Below, in pieces: positions 6,426-14,751 of a stretch of DNA of 56,985 bases. A model generated the notes under the pieces. The model ran no database searches. It was not told the DNA's origin and was given only the letters and a program-made list of their open reading frames with translations. The position numbers and the translations under genes are program-made. Every line of letters starts with the position of its first letter. Position 1 is the stretch's first letter. The stretch is from Fidelibacterota bacterium (lineage in GTDB: Bacteria > Fidelibacterota > UBA8477 > JABMPR01), in contig JAIPGJ010000004.1 in the NCBI GenBank assembly GCA_021736185.1, positions 1 to 56,985 of the forward strand, read 5' to 3'.

Positions 6426-8699
6426 ATGAATTTCAATATTGCCGTCGCCGGAAATCCAAACTGTGGCAAAACCACCATATTTAATGCACTGACTGGCGCG
6501 AGACAGCGGGTTGGCAATTGGCCCGGCGTTACCGTAGAGAAAAAGACAGGACACTACAGTTTCTCAGAAATAAAATTTGATGTCGTTGATTTGCCTGGGA
6601 CTTACTCGTTATCTGCTTTTTCTGCTGAAGAGACAGTGGTTCGACAATATCTGGAAGACAAGCAAGCCGACGTCGTTGTCAATATTATTGACGCTTCCAA
6701 CCTGGAACGAAATCTCTTTTTAACCACTCAATTGATCGAATTGGGGAAACCCCTGGTCATTGTTCTGAACATGATGGACATGGCCCATGAAAAAGGTTTG
6801 CAAATTGATACGGATACACTGGCAACCTTATTAGGGGCTCCAGTCGTGCCAGTGGTAGGGCGTACTGGTGAAGGTATCGATCTTCTCAAAGAGAAAATAT
6901 TACGTGTCAGCACTGAAATATCGATGAAGGCTCGTTTTATTGACATCAGCTATCCAAGAGATATTGAACAAGAAATTGAGAAGCTCAGTCAGCTCATCCG
7001 AGCCAATGATGTCGATGCCAAATATAGCCGATGGACCAGTGTAAAACTTTTGGAAGCCGATAAACAAACCCGTGACCTCGTCCGCGAGTACAGCAATGGG
7101 ACTGGCATTCTTGAACAAGCAAAAATCTCCATCTCCAGGATAGAAGGTCTATTTCAAGACACTGGCCGGGCAGCCATCTCACATGCGCGATATGGGTTTA
7201 TCCAAGGAGCTCTGAGAGAGTGTGTCGTTGAAAGTCTGGTGGCTTCCGCAGATTACAGTCGCAAAATTGACCGTGTTCTAACAAATCGCTGGGCGGGCTT
7301 ACCTATATTTGGTCTTTTCATGTGGCTTATGTTCAAACTCACCTATGATATCGGTTCTATTCCTATGGACTGGATTGATGCTGGTCTTGTCGCCCTTATG
7401 AATTTCATGTCTGGTATGCTTCCGGACAGCATGTTTGCCAGTTTATTGATTGATGGGGTCATCGGGGGAGTTGGCGCCATTGCCGTATTTTTGCCTAATA
7501 TCTTCATACTATTCTTTATCATCGCGGTTCTGGAAGATTCTGGCTATATGGCCAGAGTGGCCTTCATCATGGATAGAGTCATGCACAATATTGGACTCCA
7601 TGGGAAAGCTTTTATACCTATGATCATGGGATTCGGTTGCAATGTACCGGCCATCATGGGAACCCGTATTTTAGAATCACGACGAGATCGCATTCTCACT
7701 GTGCTGATCAACCCCTTCATGAGTTGTTCAGCGCGACTCCCTGTTTATGTCCTTGTTGCAGGAGCCTTTTTCCCTGAAAATGCGGCAACTGTCATATTCT
7801 CAATGTATATCCTGGGCATCGTGGCTGCCATCGCCAGTGGAAAGCTTTTCAGTCGCACTATTTTAAAGGGGATGTCCAAACCATTTGTCCTGGAGTTACC
7901 ACCGTATCAACGTCCGACACTGCGTTCACTTACTCTGCATACCTGGGAGCGGGGATATCTTTTTATTCAGAAGATGGGAACGGTTATTCTGGTTGGCTCT
8001 GTCATTGTCTGGGTGCTGGGGTATTTCCCAAGAGAAGTTGAGTTGGAAAGAGATTATCAACAGGAAAGAATAACACTGACGGAAAACTATGATTCCCAAA
8101 TGATTGAGCTGGGGTCAAAATTCAAAAAATCGGTTTTTAAAGATCAACGAGCATACCACTCTGAGATGGTGGACTATGCAGCCAGCGCCAGTTACCAGGA
8201 ACTTTTTCATCAATTTCAGCTTTTGCAGGAAAACTTAGCCAGTGAAGAGCGCAAGGAACTGAACCAGCTTCGCCAACAAGAGATTGGGGATATTACGGAG
8301 CAAAAGTGGATCGGACGCGTGGGGAAATTATTTGAACCCATCGTAAGACCTCTGGGCTTCACCTGGCGCGAAAGTGTGGCCTTGATTACAGGATTTGTCG
8401 CCAAGGAAATCGTGGTTTCTACCTACGGAGTTCTGTTTGGTGTTGGAGAAGATGTTGATGAAGGGAGTCAGGGCGTTATCAGTGGATTAAGATCTTCTGG
8501 TATGACACCATTGGTTGCCTTAAGCTTTCTTGTCTTTACCTTACTTTATACCCCGTGCCTGGCCACAGTGGCTGCCATCAAGAGGGAAACGGGAACCTGG
8601 GCTTATACCCTGTTTTCCATTGGATATTCTCTGGTTCTTGCCTATTCGCTGGCTTTCGGTGTAGCATACTTTGGAGGGATGTTTAATTGGCTCACTTAA
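6426..8699 (+). CDS. feoB: Ferrous iron transporter FeoB
   Basis: Inner-membrane Fe(II) transporter with an N-terminal GTPase. The G domain shows G1 GNPNCGKTT, the G2 region WPGVTVEKK, G3 DLPGTYS and G4 NMMD, then a helical GDI-like spacer. The membrane part carries two Gate-type repeats with the conserved Cys segments FGCNVPAIMGTR and NPFMSCSARLPVY, plus YTPCLATVAAI near the end. A long charged insertion (about residues 540-620, rich in E, K and Q) separates membrane segments, as in many FeoB proteins. At 757 residues it is full length. It overlaps the next small gene by 13 bases. Confidence 0.96.
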   Translation: MNFNIAVAGNPNCGKTTIFNALTGARQRVGNWPGVTVEKKTGHYSFSEIKFDVVDLPGTYSLSAFSAEETVVRQYLEDKQADVVVNIIDASNLERNLFLTTQLIELGKPLVIVLNMMDMAHEKGLQIDTDTLATLLGAPVVPVVGRTGEGIDLLKEKILRVSTEISMKARFIDISYPRDIEQEIEKLSQLIRANDVDAKYSRWTSVKLLEADKQTRDLVREYSNGTGILEQAKISISRIEGLFQDTGRAAISHARYGFIQGALRECVVESLVASADYSRKIDRVLTNRWAGLPIFGLFMWLMFKLTYDIGSIPMDWIDAGLVALMNFMSGMLPDSMFASLLIDGVIGGVGAIAVFLPNIFILFFIIAVLEDSGYMARVAFIMDRVMHNIGLHGKAFIPMIMGFGCNVPAIMGTRILESRRDRILTVLINPFMSCSARLPVYVLVAGAFFPENAATVIFSMYILGIVAAIASGKLFSRTILKGMSKPFVLELPPYQRPTLRSLTLHTWERGYLFIQKMGTVILVGSVIVWVLGYFPREVELERDYQQERITLTENYDSQMIELGSKFKKSVFKDQRAYHSEMVDYAASASYQELFHQFQLLQENLASEERKELNQLRQQEIGDITEQKWIGRVGKLFEPIVRPLGFTWRESVALITGFVAKEIVVSTYGVLFGVGEDVDEGSQGVISGLRSSGMTPLVALSFLVFTLLYTPCLATVAAIKRETGTWAYTLFSIGYSLVLAYSLAFGVAYFGGMFNWLT

Positions 8700-8878
8700 T
8701 TGATATCTTACTGGTGACTATTGCCGTGGTCACAGCCATCTATTTTACTATCAAGTACTTTTATAAGCTAGGAAAGGTCCCTGAGGGCTCATCCATCAGC
8801 TGTGCCGGCTGCAATTCTTCCTGCCACCCTGATATACCAGAAAATCCAACATTGGGGCTATTAAGAAAAACTAAATAA
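8687..8878 (+). CDS. FeoB-associated Cys-rich membrane protein
   Basis: A 63-residue protein with one N-terminal membrane helix (IDILLVTIAVVTAIYFTIKY) and a short soluble tail with CAGCNSSC, the cysteine cluster typical of small proteins that follow feoB. The cysteines may bind iron or sense redox state. The start is a TTG at 8687 inside the feoB 3' end; the 13-base overlap implies translational coupling. The role in Fe(II) uptake is inferred from position and cysteine pattern. Confidence 0.78.
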   Translation: MAHLIDILLVTIAVVTAIYFTIKYFYKLGKVPEGSSISCAGCNSSCHPDIPENPTLGLLRKTK

Positions 8879-8882
8879 AGCC

Positions 8883-9218
8883 TTAACAGGGTCGAATGAC
8901 CCGGTCAGCCTGTGTCATGATTTCAACGGTCTGTTGCATTGAGCCGACCCCCCCGATCAAAAGCATATCGCGCACTTCGTAAAAGTCCAGGCAGGTCCCA
9001 CAGCTGGCAATTTGCGTCCCTCTGCCCTCCATGGTTTTTAAAGCGTCCAAGGCTTCGCCAGCTTGGGTTGTAAGGGCCACAGCTCCATTCACAACACCAA
9101 TAAAATCAATCCTGGCCTCAGAAGCAGCAAGTGTCTTAAGAAATGAGATCAGCAGCTTTTCACCGAGAATATCATCTCCTGTCCCCATCATTTTTGAATT
9201 CAGATATAAAAAATTCAT
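8883..9218 (-). CDS. DsrE/YedF-like sulfurtransferase-family protein
   Basis: The 111 residues match the C-terminal DsrE-like domain of YedF proteins: MNFLYLNSKMMGTGDDILG, LISFLKTLA, IDFIGVVNGAVALT, then ASCGTCLDFYEV with a CxxC pair and GVGSMQQTVEIM near the end. Full YedF proteins have an N-terminal TusA-like domain, which is absent here. The family is associated with sulfur or selenium trafficking, but no selenium genes are in view. ATG at 9218 follows AGGAGT. It lies 8 bases after add, so it is the last gene of the OPT-add operon. Confidence 0.78.
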   Translation of the reverse strand: MNFLYLNSKMMGTGDDILGEKLLISFLKTLAASEARIDFIGVVNGAVALTTQAGEALDALKTMEGRGTQIASCGTCLDFYEVRDMLLIGGVGSMQQTVEIMTQADRVIRPC

Positions 9219-9226
9219 TGCTACTC

Positions 9227-10282
9227 CTAATATTTATGCGATCCCACACCCAGATAATCATCGATCTGATGGGCAACTTCCTTGATCAATTTTGTACGTT
9301 CCCGGTGTTGCAGAAAAGCACTTTTAAAACCACTTATGATGAAATCCTTAAAATCAAGCATGTTGAAATTAAAGGTTTTGTGAGCCAGCATATATTCATC
9401 AACCAGTGTGACACCGCTGATAAGTCTATTATCCGTATTCAAGCTTAATCTTAATCCATAATCATGGTAAAACTTAAGGGGATGGTTTTCCACCTTGTCA
9501 ATGGTTCCTGTCTGAATGTTGGATGTGAGACAGATTTCAAGACAGATCCGATGATCGTTGATATAATTCATCAGATCACCATCTTCTCTCAGGCGCGTTC
9601 CATGCCCAATCCGATTGGCACCACAGTAGTGGATGGCTTGATGAATGGATTGGGGTCCGTAGGCTTCTCCGGCATGGAGCGTCACGTTGACATTATTGTT
9701 GCGAATCAGATAGAAGGCCTCAAGATGATGCTTGGCGGGAAAGTTTTCTTCAATCCCCGCCAGATCATATCCAATGACCCCCCTGTATTTATAGGCGATG
9801 GCCAGTTCTGCGAGTTCAATGGATGATTCAATGGAGAAATTTCTGATGCCACATACGATGACCCCGGTACTGATGTTAAATTCATGCTGTGCTTCTCGAA
9901 GGCCACTAATCACCGCATCAAGGGATTCCATGGCGGTCATGCCTTTGTCATTGTGCAAAATAGGGGAGTACCTGACTTCAAGATGGCGAACATTTTCAGC
10001 AGCTGCATCCTGAGCCAACTCAAAAGCAACCCTTTGTAAAGCTTCAGGGGTTTGCAGTACAGCAAGGGTATACTTAAATTTATCAATATATTCCTCAAGG
10101 TTTTTGACTCGACCTTGAACAACGACGGCCTTTCTGAGGCCATCAACATCTTTAGCAGGTAATTCTACTTTATCTTTTTGAGCCAGATCCAGCATGGTCT
10201 CCAAGCGCAGGCTGCCATCAAGATGACAGTGGAGCTCTGGCTTGGGTAGTTCTAATAAAAAATCTCTACGAACCGGTTTCAT
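9227..10282 (-). CDS. add: Adenosine deaminase
   Basis: Zn-dependent deamination of adenosine (and deoxyadenosine) to inosine, a cytosolic purine-salvage step. Metal and catalytic signatures appear in order: PKPELHCHLDGSLR (H18 and H20 as zinc ligands), TLHAGEAYGP (His plus catalytic Glu), NRIGHGTRL (catalytic His) and LSLNTDNRLISG (Asp zinc ligand). The 351-residue length is typical. The start overlaps the OPT transporter stop (TAATG), suggesting coupling of uptake and salvage. Adenine or aminodeoxyfutalosine deaminases are related alternatives, but the NTDNRLxS form is characteristic of adenosine deaminases. Confidence 0.9.
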   Translation of the reverse strand: MKPVRRDFLLELPKPELHCHLDGSLRLETMLDLAQKDKVELPAKDVDGLRKAVVVQGRVKNLEEYIDKFKYTLAVLQTPEALQRVAFELAQDAAAENVRHLEVRYSPILHNDKGMTAMESLDAVISGLREAQHEFNISTGVIVCGIRNFSIESSIELAELAIAYKYRGVIGYDLAGIEENFPAKHHLEAFYLIRNNNVNVTLHAGEAYGPQSIHQAIHYCGANRIGHGTRLREDGDLMNYINDHRICLEICLTSNIQTGTIDKVENHPLKFYHDYGLRLSLNTDNRLISGVTLVDEYMLAHKTFNFNMLDFKDFIISGFKSAFLQHRERTKLIKEVAHQIDDYLGVGSHKY

Positions 10283-12165
10283 TAATTTTCTCCGAGTTGA
10301 GTTTTATCCCCTTTTAAGGTGGTCAGGAACCAGACAGCAATGGCAACGATCAGAATGGGTCCTAGCCAACCAAAACCGCCATAATTTGGCCACCAGTACT
10401 TGTCGGCAGTGATGAATATAGGTACGGCGACCAGAATACCCATGATGGCCTCTCCAGTGATCATTCCTGCAGCCAGGAGTAACCCCTTCTTTCTTGTGGC
10501 ATCCGTGGCACCCATTTTATTGCCAATATGCGCCAGCATTCCACCAATAAAAATGGGCGTTGTCAACGAAATTGGCAGATAGATTCCCACTGCAACAGCC
10601 AGGATGGGAATTCTAAAATCTGAACCAATTCTCTCTTGTCGAATATCCAGAGCAATAATAATAACACCAATAATGGCACCCATGATCACCATATTCCAGG
10701 GCAAATTCCCTTGAAATACGCCTTCTGCCACTGCTTTCATTAATGTCGCTTGAGGTGCAGAGAGGGTGGGCGAACCAATGGTGTAGGCCGTGTGGAGAAT
10801 GTCAAGCACCAGACCAAGAACGATAGCTGCACTCAAAACCCCAATAATCTGCATGACTTGCTGCTTCCAGGGGGTCGCTCCAACCAGGTGTCCCGTTTTC
10901 AGATCCTGAAGATTATCACCACCAATGGCCGCGGCATTACAGACCACGGCACCTACCATGATAGCCGCAGCGGCACCTTGTAGTGATCCCGATCCCAAAA
11001 TGGCCAGAAGCAGGAGCGAGGCAAATAATACCGTAGCAACAGTCACCCCTGAAATGGGGTTATTGGAGGAACCCACAACCCCAGCCATATAGGCAGCAAC
11101 AGCTGAGAAGAAGAACCCAAAAATCATCATAATAATGGTAATTAAAAATGCCAGTTCAGGCGTGGGCAGGATGTCATTATATATCATGAAGACGGGGATC
11201 ATCAACACCAGCAGAGCTATGCCCACATATTTAATGGGAATATCATTCTCTTCCCGCTTCATCACTTCGCCGTCCTGCATGGTACTATAAGCCCTTAAGC
11301 TGGCCTGAATACCCAGCATGAGAGGCTTGAAAAGTTTGATCAATGACCAGATTCCACCAATTACCATGGCACCCACTCCCAGATACCTGATTTCCGTATC
11401 CCAGATAGCATTGGCAGCATCCATGGGGTTCCCTTGAAATCCATGGATGGCAGTATAGATGGGAATAGCCACGAGCCAGGAGATGAGTCCACCAGCAAAC
11501 ACCAGAATACTGATATTTCTCCCAACGATATAACCTACGGAGATCAAGGCCGGTGACAAATCCATTCCAAAACCAAAGACGGAACGACTCAAATGAGTTG
11601 CACCCTCAATGGCAGAGTGCCAAAGAGAAAAGCCCTGCTGTCCCAATTTCATCAAGGCAGCAGCTATGCTGGCCAGAGAAAGTAGACGCAATCCACCTTG
11701 CACCTCGTCTTCGGCTGCGCCACTCTTTGCATGACCAGCCTTCAGAACTGCTGCAGTCGCTATGCCCTCGGGATAGGTCAATTTGGCTTCGATAATCAGA
11801 GCACGCCGCAGGGGTATGGTGAACAACACCCCTATCAAACCACCCACACCAGCAATTTTGGCAATTTCCAGATAGTTGAAGGTCTCCCAGTATCCCATGA
11901 GGAGTAAGGCTGGAATGGTGAAAATGACGCCAGCTGCAAGTGATTCTCCAGCCGATGCAGCCGTTTGAACAATATTGTCTTCCAGTATGTTATGTTTTTT
12001 AAATAGGCTTAATACACCCATGCTTATCACGGCAGCCGGGATAGAGGCGGAGGCTGTCATGCCGGCAAAGAGACCCAGATAGGCATTGGCACCTGCCAGG
12101 ATCATAGATAATAATACGCCAAGCACGACTGCTTTAATGGTGATTTCAGGTAGTGGCTTACTCAC
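10282..12165 (-). CDS. OPT-family oligopeptide transporter
   Basis: A polytopic membrane transporter of 627 residues with about 14-16 hydrophobic segments. It begins LPEITIKAVVLGVLLSMILAGANAYLGL, the typical entry to the OPT family, with a glycine-rich first repeat (AAGESLAAGVIFTIPALLLMGY). The conserved NCxxxGGD-like area appears as GAVVCNAAAIGGDNLQDLKTGH, and late segments include GGMLAHIGNKMGAT and GLLLAAGMITGEAIMGI. The family imports oligopeptides, or metal-chelate complexes in the YSL branch; substrate cannot be read from sequence. Start is GTG at 12165 after AAGGAAGGG. First gene of the operon with add and the YedF-like gene. Confidence 0.9.
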   Translation of the reverse strand: MSKPLPEITIKAVVLGVLLSMILAGANAYLGLFAGMTASASIPAAVISMGVLSLFKKHNILEDNIVQTAASAGESLAAGVIFTIPALLLMGYWETFNYLEIAKIAGVGGLIGVLFTIPLRRALIIEAKLTYPEGIATAAVLKAGHAKSGAAEDEVQGGLRLLSLASIAAALMKLGQQGFSLWHSAIEGATHLSRSVFGFGMDLSPALISVGYIVGRNISILVFAGGLISWLVAIPIYTAIHGFQGNPMDAANAIWDTEIRYLGVGAMVIGGIWSLIKLFKPLMLGIQASLRAYSTMQDGEVMKREENDIPIKYVGIALLVLMIPVFMIYNDILPTPELAFLITIIMMIFGFFFSAVAAYMAGVVGSSNNPISGVTVATVLFASLLLLAILGSGSLQGAAAAIMVGAVVCNAAAIGGDNLQDLKTGHLVGATPWKQQVMQIIGVLSAAIVLGLVLDILHTAYTIGSPTLSAPQATLMKAVAEGVFQGNLPWNMVIMGAIIGVIIIALDIRQERIGSDFRIPILAVAVGIYLPISLTTPIFIGGMLAHIGNKMGATDATRKKGLLLAAGMITGEAIMGILVAVPIFITADKYWWPNYGGFGWLGPILIVAIAVWFLTTLKGDKTQLGEN

Positions 12166-12255
12166 GAGTTCCCTTCCTTGTCTTGATGTGACCGCAAAGA
12201 TAAGGGAGATTAAAATGGGGGAAAGTGCTAAATATCCTGAATATTGACTGAATTC

Positions 12256-13941
12256 TCAATCAGAGATGGAACTTGATTTTTCAAAAATTGACTTAAGTGT
12301 GTCAAAATAGGTCTGCCATTTTAAGGTGATTTCACTTTCGGGCAGTTTGAAGCTATGCCTTACTCCGCCCACGCCGATGGAGACAGCATTAAAATAATCC
12401 ATGGTGAAAATGGTGATGCTAGCGAGAGACCATGACTGAACCAGCGCTTGCCCCTGCAGGAGTATGACACGCTGATTTGAGAGGATCAAGCTTAAATCGC
12501 TGGTCTCAGTTATTTCTTCCTCAATAAGATATTTTAAGACGGGAGATTGCAGATGAAACTGTTCATGCGAATCCAGGGCCATCGGAAGATCAAGTTTAAG
12601 CGGATGTTCCAAGATATCAGATTTGATCAGTTCAATCCATTGAATACTTGTAAGTGCTTTTGATTCACCTTGGGTAGTAAAATGATAGTCATTGGATACC
12701 AGCCATTCTGTCGCGCAATGCTGGCATCTAATGGTGTTTCCTGAAACCACCTTAATAGAATTCCGAGTATGACATTTATAGCAGGCCCAAAGTAAATGGT
12801 TCATTCCCTTGGCAATTGAATGGCTGCTTACGGCACGGAAGGTTTTCGGCTCAGCAAAGATATTTGCTGCAATTTGGGTCTCCAGTTCCCCTAAGTCATG
12901 TTGAGCCTCCAACGCTATGATAGGCTTAAATGAAGCCGTGACACTCCCACGTCTACGGTTGGGAGCCCAGCGTGGCCATATCTCATAAGCTCCTTCAATA
13001 TGGACAGGTAAAATCGGGACTTTGCAGTGTTGAATTAATTTTAAAGTTTCTTTAAGAATCGGCAGAGGGGAGCCATCAGTGGATCGACCACCCTCAGGAA
13101 AGATGCAAACAACTTGTCCCTTGCCTATCATTCGAATCATCGTGCGAATTGATTTCAAATCCTGACGATGCCTTCGCATGGGAAAGCCACCGGTTCCTTT
13201 GAGTAAAAATCTCATGAGTGGCGTGTTAAAAACATCAGCCGTTGTCACAAATTTTATTTCAAAAGGGACAAATATTCCAAACAGGAAAGGATCAATATAG
13301 GATTCATGATTGGCAACGATGAGAAAGGGCCGGTCATGGGGTATATTTTTAGACCCTTCAACCCTAATTCTATACCAGAAGCGAATAACCAGCATACCGA
13401 TAAGCCAGACAAGTTGGGGGCGAAATCCAACCCGGAGATTTTCTGCCAGTTTGATTTTCCAGTGCCAGAAAGGTGTATTGTTTTTGTATTGGAGATATCG
13501 TTCACCAAGTGATCGGGTCAACAAGGATTCCTGCACCAGCAGAAGCCAGAGGAGGTAGAATAAGGAAGCGCTGACAGATAGGATGAGTATCAACCAGCTA
13601 AACCCAAAAAATATGAGGAGGACGCCATATTGATAAATGGAGAAAAACCAAAAAAATGGATGCCGTGTTCGTGCATAAAAACCAACATCCACTAATCGTG
13701 TACTTTTTGTTGAGAAGTGAAGGTTTCCATCACCAAATCTCAAAATTAAGAGGTCTGATACCACCATGCCATATAGTCCCATGAGAATGAGCAAAGTACC
13801 GAAGAAAGTGCTCAGGGACTCAGGCGTATGATTAAGGAACAATTCGGGTGATATATAGAGCACATAGGGGATGAAGGAGAGCTTAAGCGCCAAGCCAAAA
13901 AAATTTCGCAATATCCTCAGTCTATTTTTCATAGCTAGCAT
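12256..13941 (-). CDS. Membrane acyltransferase fusion: PEMT/ICMT-like, PlsC, zinc ribbon, PH-like
   Basis: A multidomain lipid enzyme. Positions count from the start at 13941. Residues about 4-155 form a polytopic segment like phospholipid/isoprenylcysteine methyltransferases, with YARTRHPFFW and QESLLTRSLGERYLQYK. Next comes a PlsC-type 1-acylglycerol-3-phosphate acyltransferase with NHESYIDPF (HX4D, block I) and FPEGGRSTDG (block III). A zinc ribbon follows: CYKCHTRNSI, then RCQHC. The last 130 residues contain LSNQRVILLQGQALVQSW, resembling a PH/GRAM-like sheet. An in-frame ATG at 14079 would add 46 residues of low plausibility; ATG at 13941 or 13932 is preferred, though no strong Shine-Dalgarno is seen. 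A likely role is phospholipid synthesis or remodelling. Confidence 0.78.
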   Translation of the reverse strand: MLAMKNRLRILRNFFGLALKLSFIPYVLYISPELFLNHTPESLSTFFGTLLILMGLYGMVVSDLLILRFGDGNLHFSTKSTRLVDVGFYARTRHPFFWFFSIYQYGVLLIFFGFSWLILILSVSASLFYLLWLLLVQESLLTRSLGERYLQYKNNTPFWHWKIKLAENLRVGFRPQLVWLIGMLVIRFWYRIRVEGSKNIPHDRPFLIVANHESYIDPFLFGIFVPFEIKFVTTADVFNTPLMRFLLKGTGGFPMRRHRQDLKSIRTMIRMIGKGQVVCIFPEGGRSTDGSPLPILKETLKLIQHCKVPILPVHIEGAYEIWPRWAPNRRRGSVTASFKPIIALEAQHDLGELETQIAANIFAEPKTFRAVSSHSIAKGMNHLLWACYKCHTRNSIKVVSGNTIRCQHCATEWLVSNDYHFTTQGESKALTSIQWIELIKSDILEHPLKLDLPMALDSHEQFHLQSPVLKYLIEEEITETSDLSLILSNQRVILLQGQALVQSWSLASITIFTMDYFNAVSIGVGGVRHSFKLPESEITLKWQTYFDTLKSIFEKSSSISD

Positions 13942-14144
13942 TTTAACAGAAATTCCAGACCGTTGATATAGAATAAAAATTAGAAAATAATTTCGAATTT
14001 GCAGGCTTATGGCCTTGCCCTCAGCAATTACGTCGGATATATTCCCGCTTACGATAATTGAACTCGGAATGGTCTCCATGGTATTGAGACAACTAATAGA
14101 GTAAAAAGCACTATTTATTATTGTGCAATTGGGAATCCCAAATA

Positions 14145-14480
14145 ATGAAATTTGAGACAGAATTTAAAAATAATACGCTCATCGTGAGAGTTCAGAATAC
14201 TACATTCGACATTCGCGGTGTTAAGGCCTTCAAACGTGACATATTTATGGCGATAGCAGAATCAGACTTTAAAGATATCATCATCAATATGGAGAATGTC
14301 AGAATGGTTGACAGTACTGGTCTGGGAGGATTGCTTTTTGCAAAACGCCAGGCAACCATCAAAGGGGGAGAATGCTATCTGGTTAAACCCCAACAAAAGA
14401 TTGCTTCAATTATCAAAATATCGAAACTTGATGATGTCTTCATTATTGTTGATGATGAAGAGACTGCTCTAAAAAAATAG
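14145..14480 (+). CDS. STAS-domain protein (anti-sigma factor antagonist-like)
   Basis: A single STAS domain of 111 residues (MKFETEFKNNTLIVRVQN onward). The phosphorylatable-serine loop is clear: MVDSTGLGGLLFAKRQA, equivalent to the DSSGLGxL loop of SpoIIAA/RsbV proteins. Such proteins bind and release anti-sigma factors or regulate phosphatases according to serine phosphorylation. No anti-sigma kinase or PP2C phosphatase is adjacent, so it must work with partners encoded elsewhere. An in-frame TTG at 14121 would add 8 residues; ATG at 14145 is preferred. The gene is divergent from the PlsC fusion and followed at once by a strong terminator. Confidence 0.85.
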   Translation: MKFETEFKNNTLIVRVQNTTFDIRGVKAFKRDIFMAIAESDFKDIIINMENVRMVDSTGLGGLLFAKRQATIKGGECYLVKPQQKIASIIKISKLDDVFIIVDDEETALKK

Positions 14481-14494
14481 CGTAAGATTTATCT

Positions 14495-14530
14495 AAAAAA
14501 AAAAGCGACCGTGGTCGCTTTTTTTTTTGT
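14495..14530 (+). terminator. Strong intrinsic terminator, potentially bidirectional
   Basis: AAGCGACC (14503-14510), a GT loop and GGTCGCTT (14513-14520) form an 8-bp perfect stem. It is flanked by an A-run on the left and ten T residues on the right. It ends the STAS transcript and could also stop readthrough from the convergent putP gene. Confidence 0.9.
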
Positions 14531-14603
14531 TTCTTTCAGGAAAAAGAAACAGGGACAACTAAAATCCGGAAGCGGGGGAATACGACCAGACCGATGTCCC
14601 TGT
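14529..14603. other. Structured intergenic element (two stem-loops) after the STAS terminator
   Basis: GTTTCTTT (14529-14536) pairs perfectly with AAAGAAAC (14543-14550). Overlapping its end, ACAGGGACA (14549-14557) pairs perfectly over 9 bp with TGTCCCTGT (14595-14603), enclosing a G-rich 37-nt loop. No ORF or promoter is obvious. The rest of the gap up to putP at 14752 shows nothing recognisable. It could be a small RNA, a 3' UTR structure of putP, or a decayed repeat. Confidence 0.4.
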
Positions 14604-14751
14604 AAAATCATGATAAAAATAGTAGTCAATAGGACACATGTCAATGATTTTAATTGAAATATTTACTAAATATTTCCCGGAAAGAGTCAAGCTTGTTTTA
14701 GCTGATTACCTGAAGTGTTATTTGCGGTTAAATATCAGGGCGACAAAGCTC

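Noticed and set aside
9464..9826. 120-residue plus-strand frame inside add
   Set aside because: Opposite strand of a gene with all adenosine deaminase motifs intact; no ribosome site or domain.
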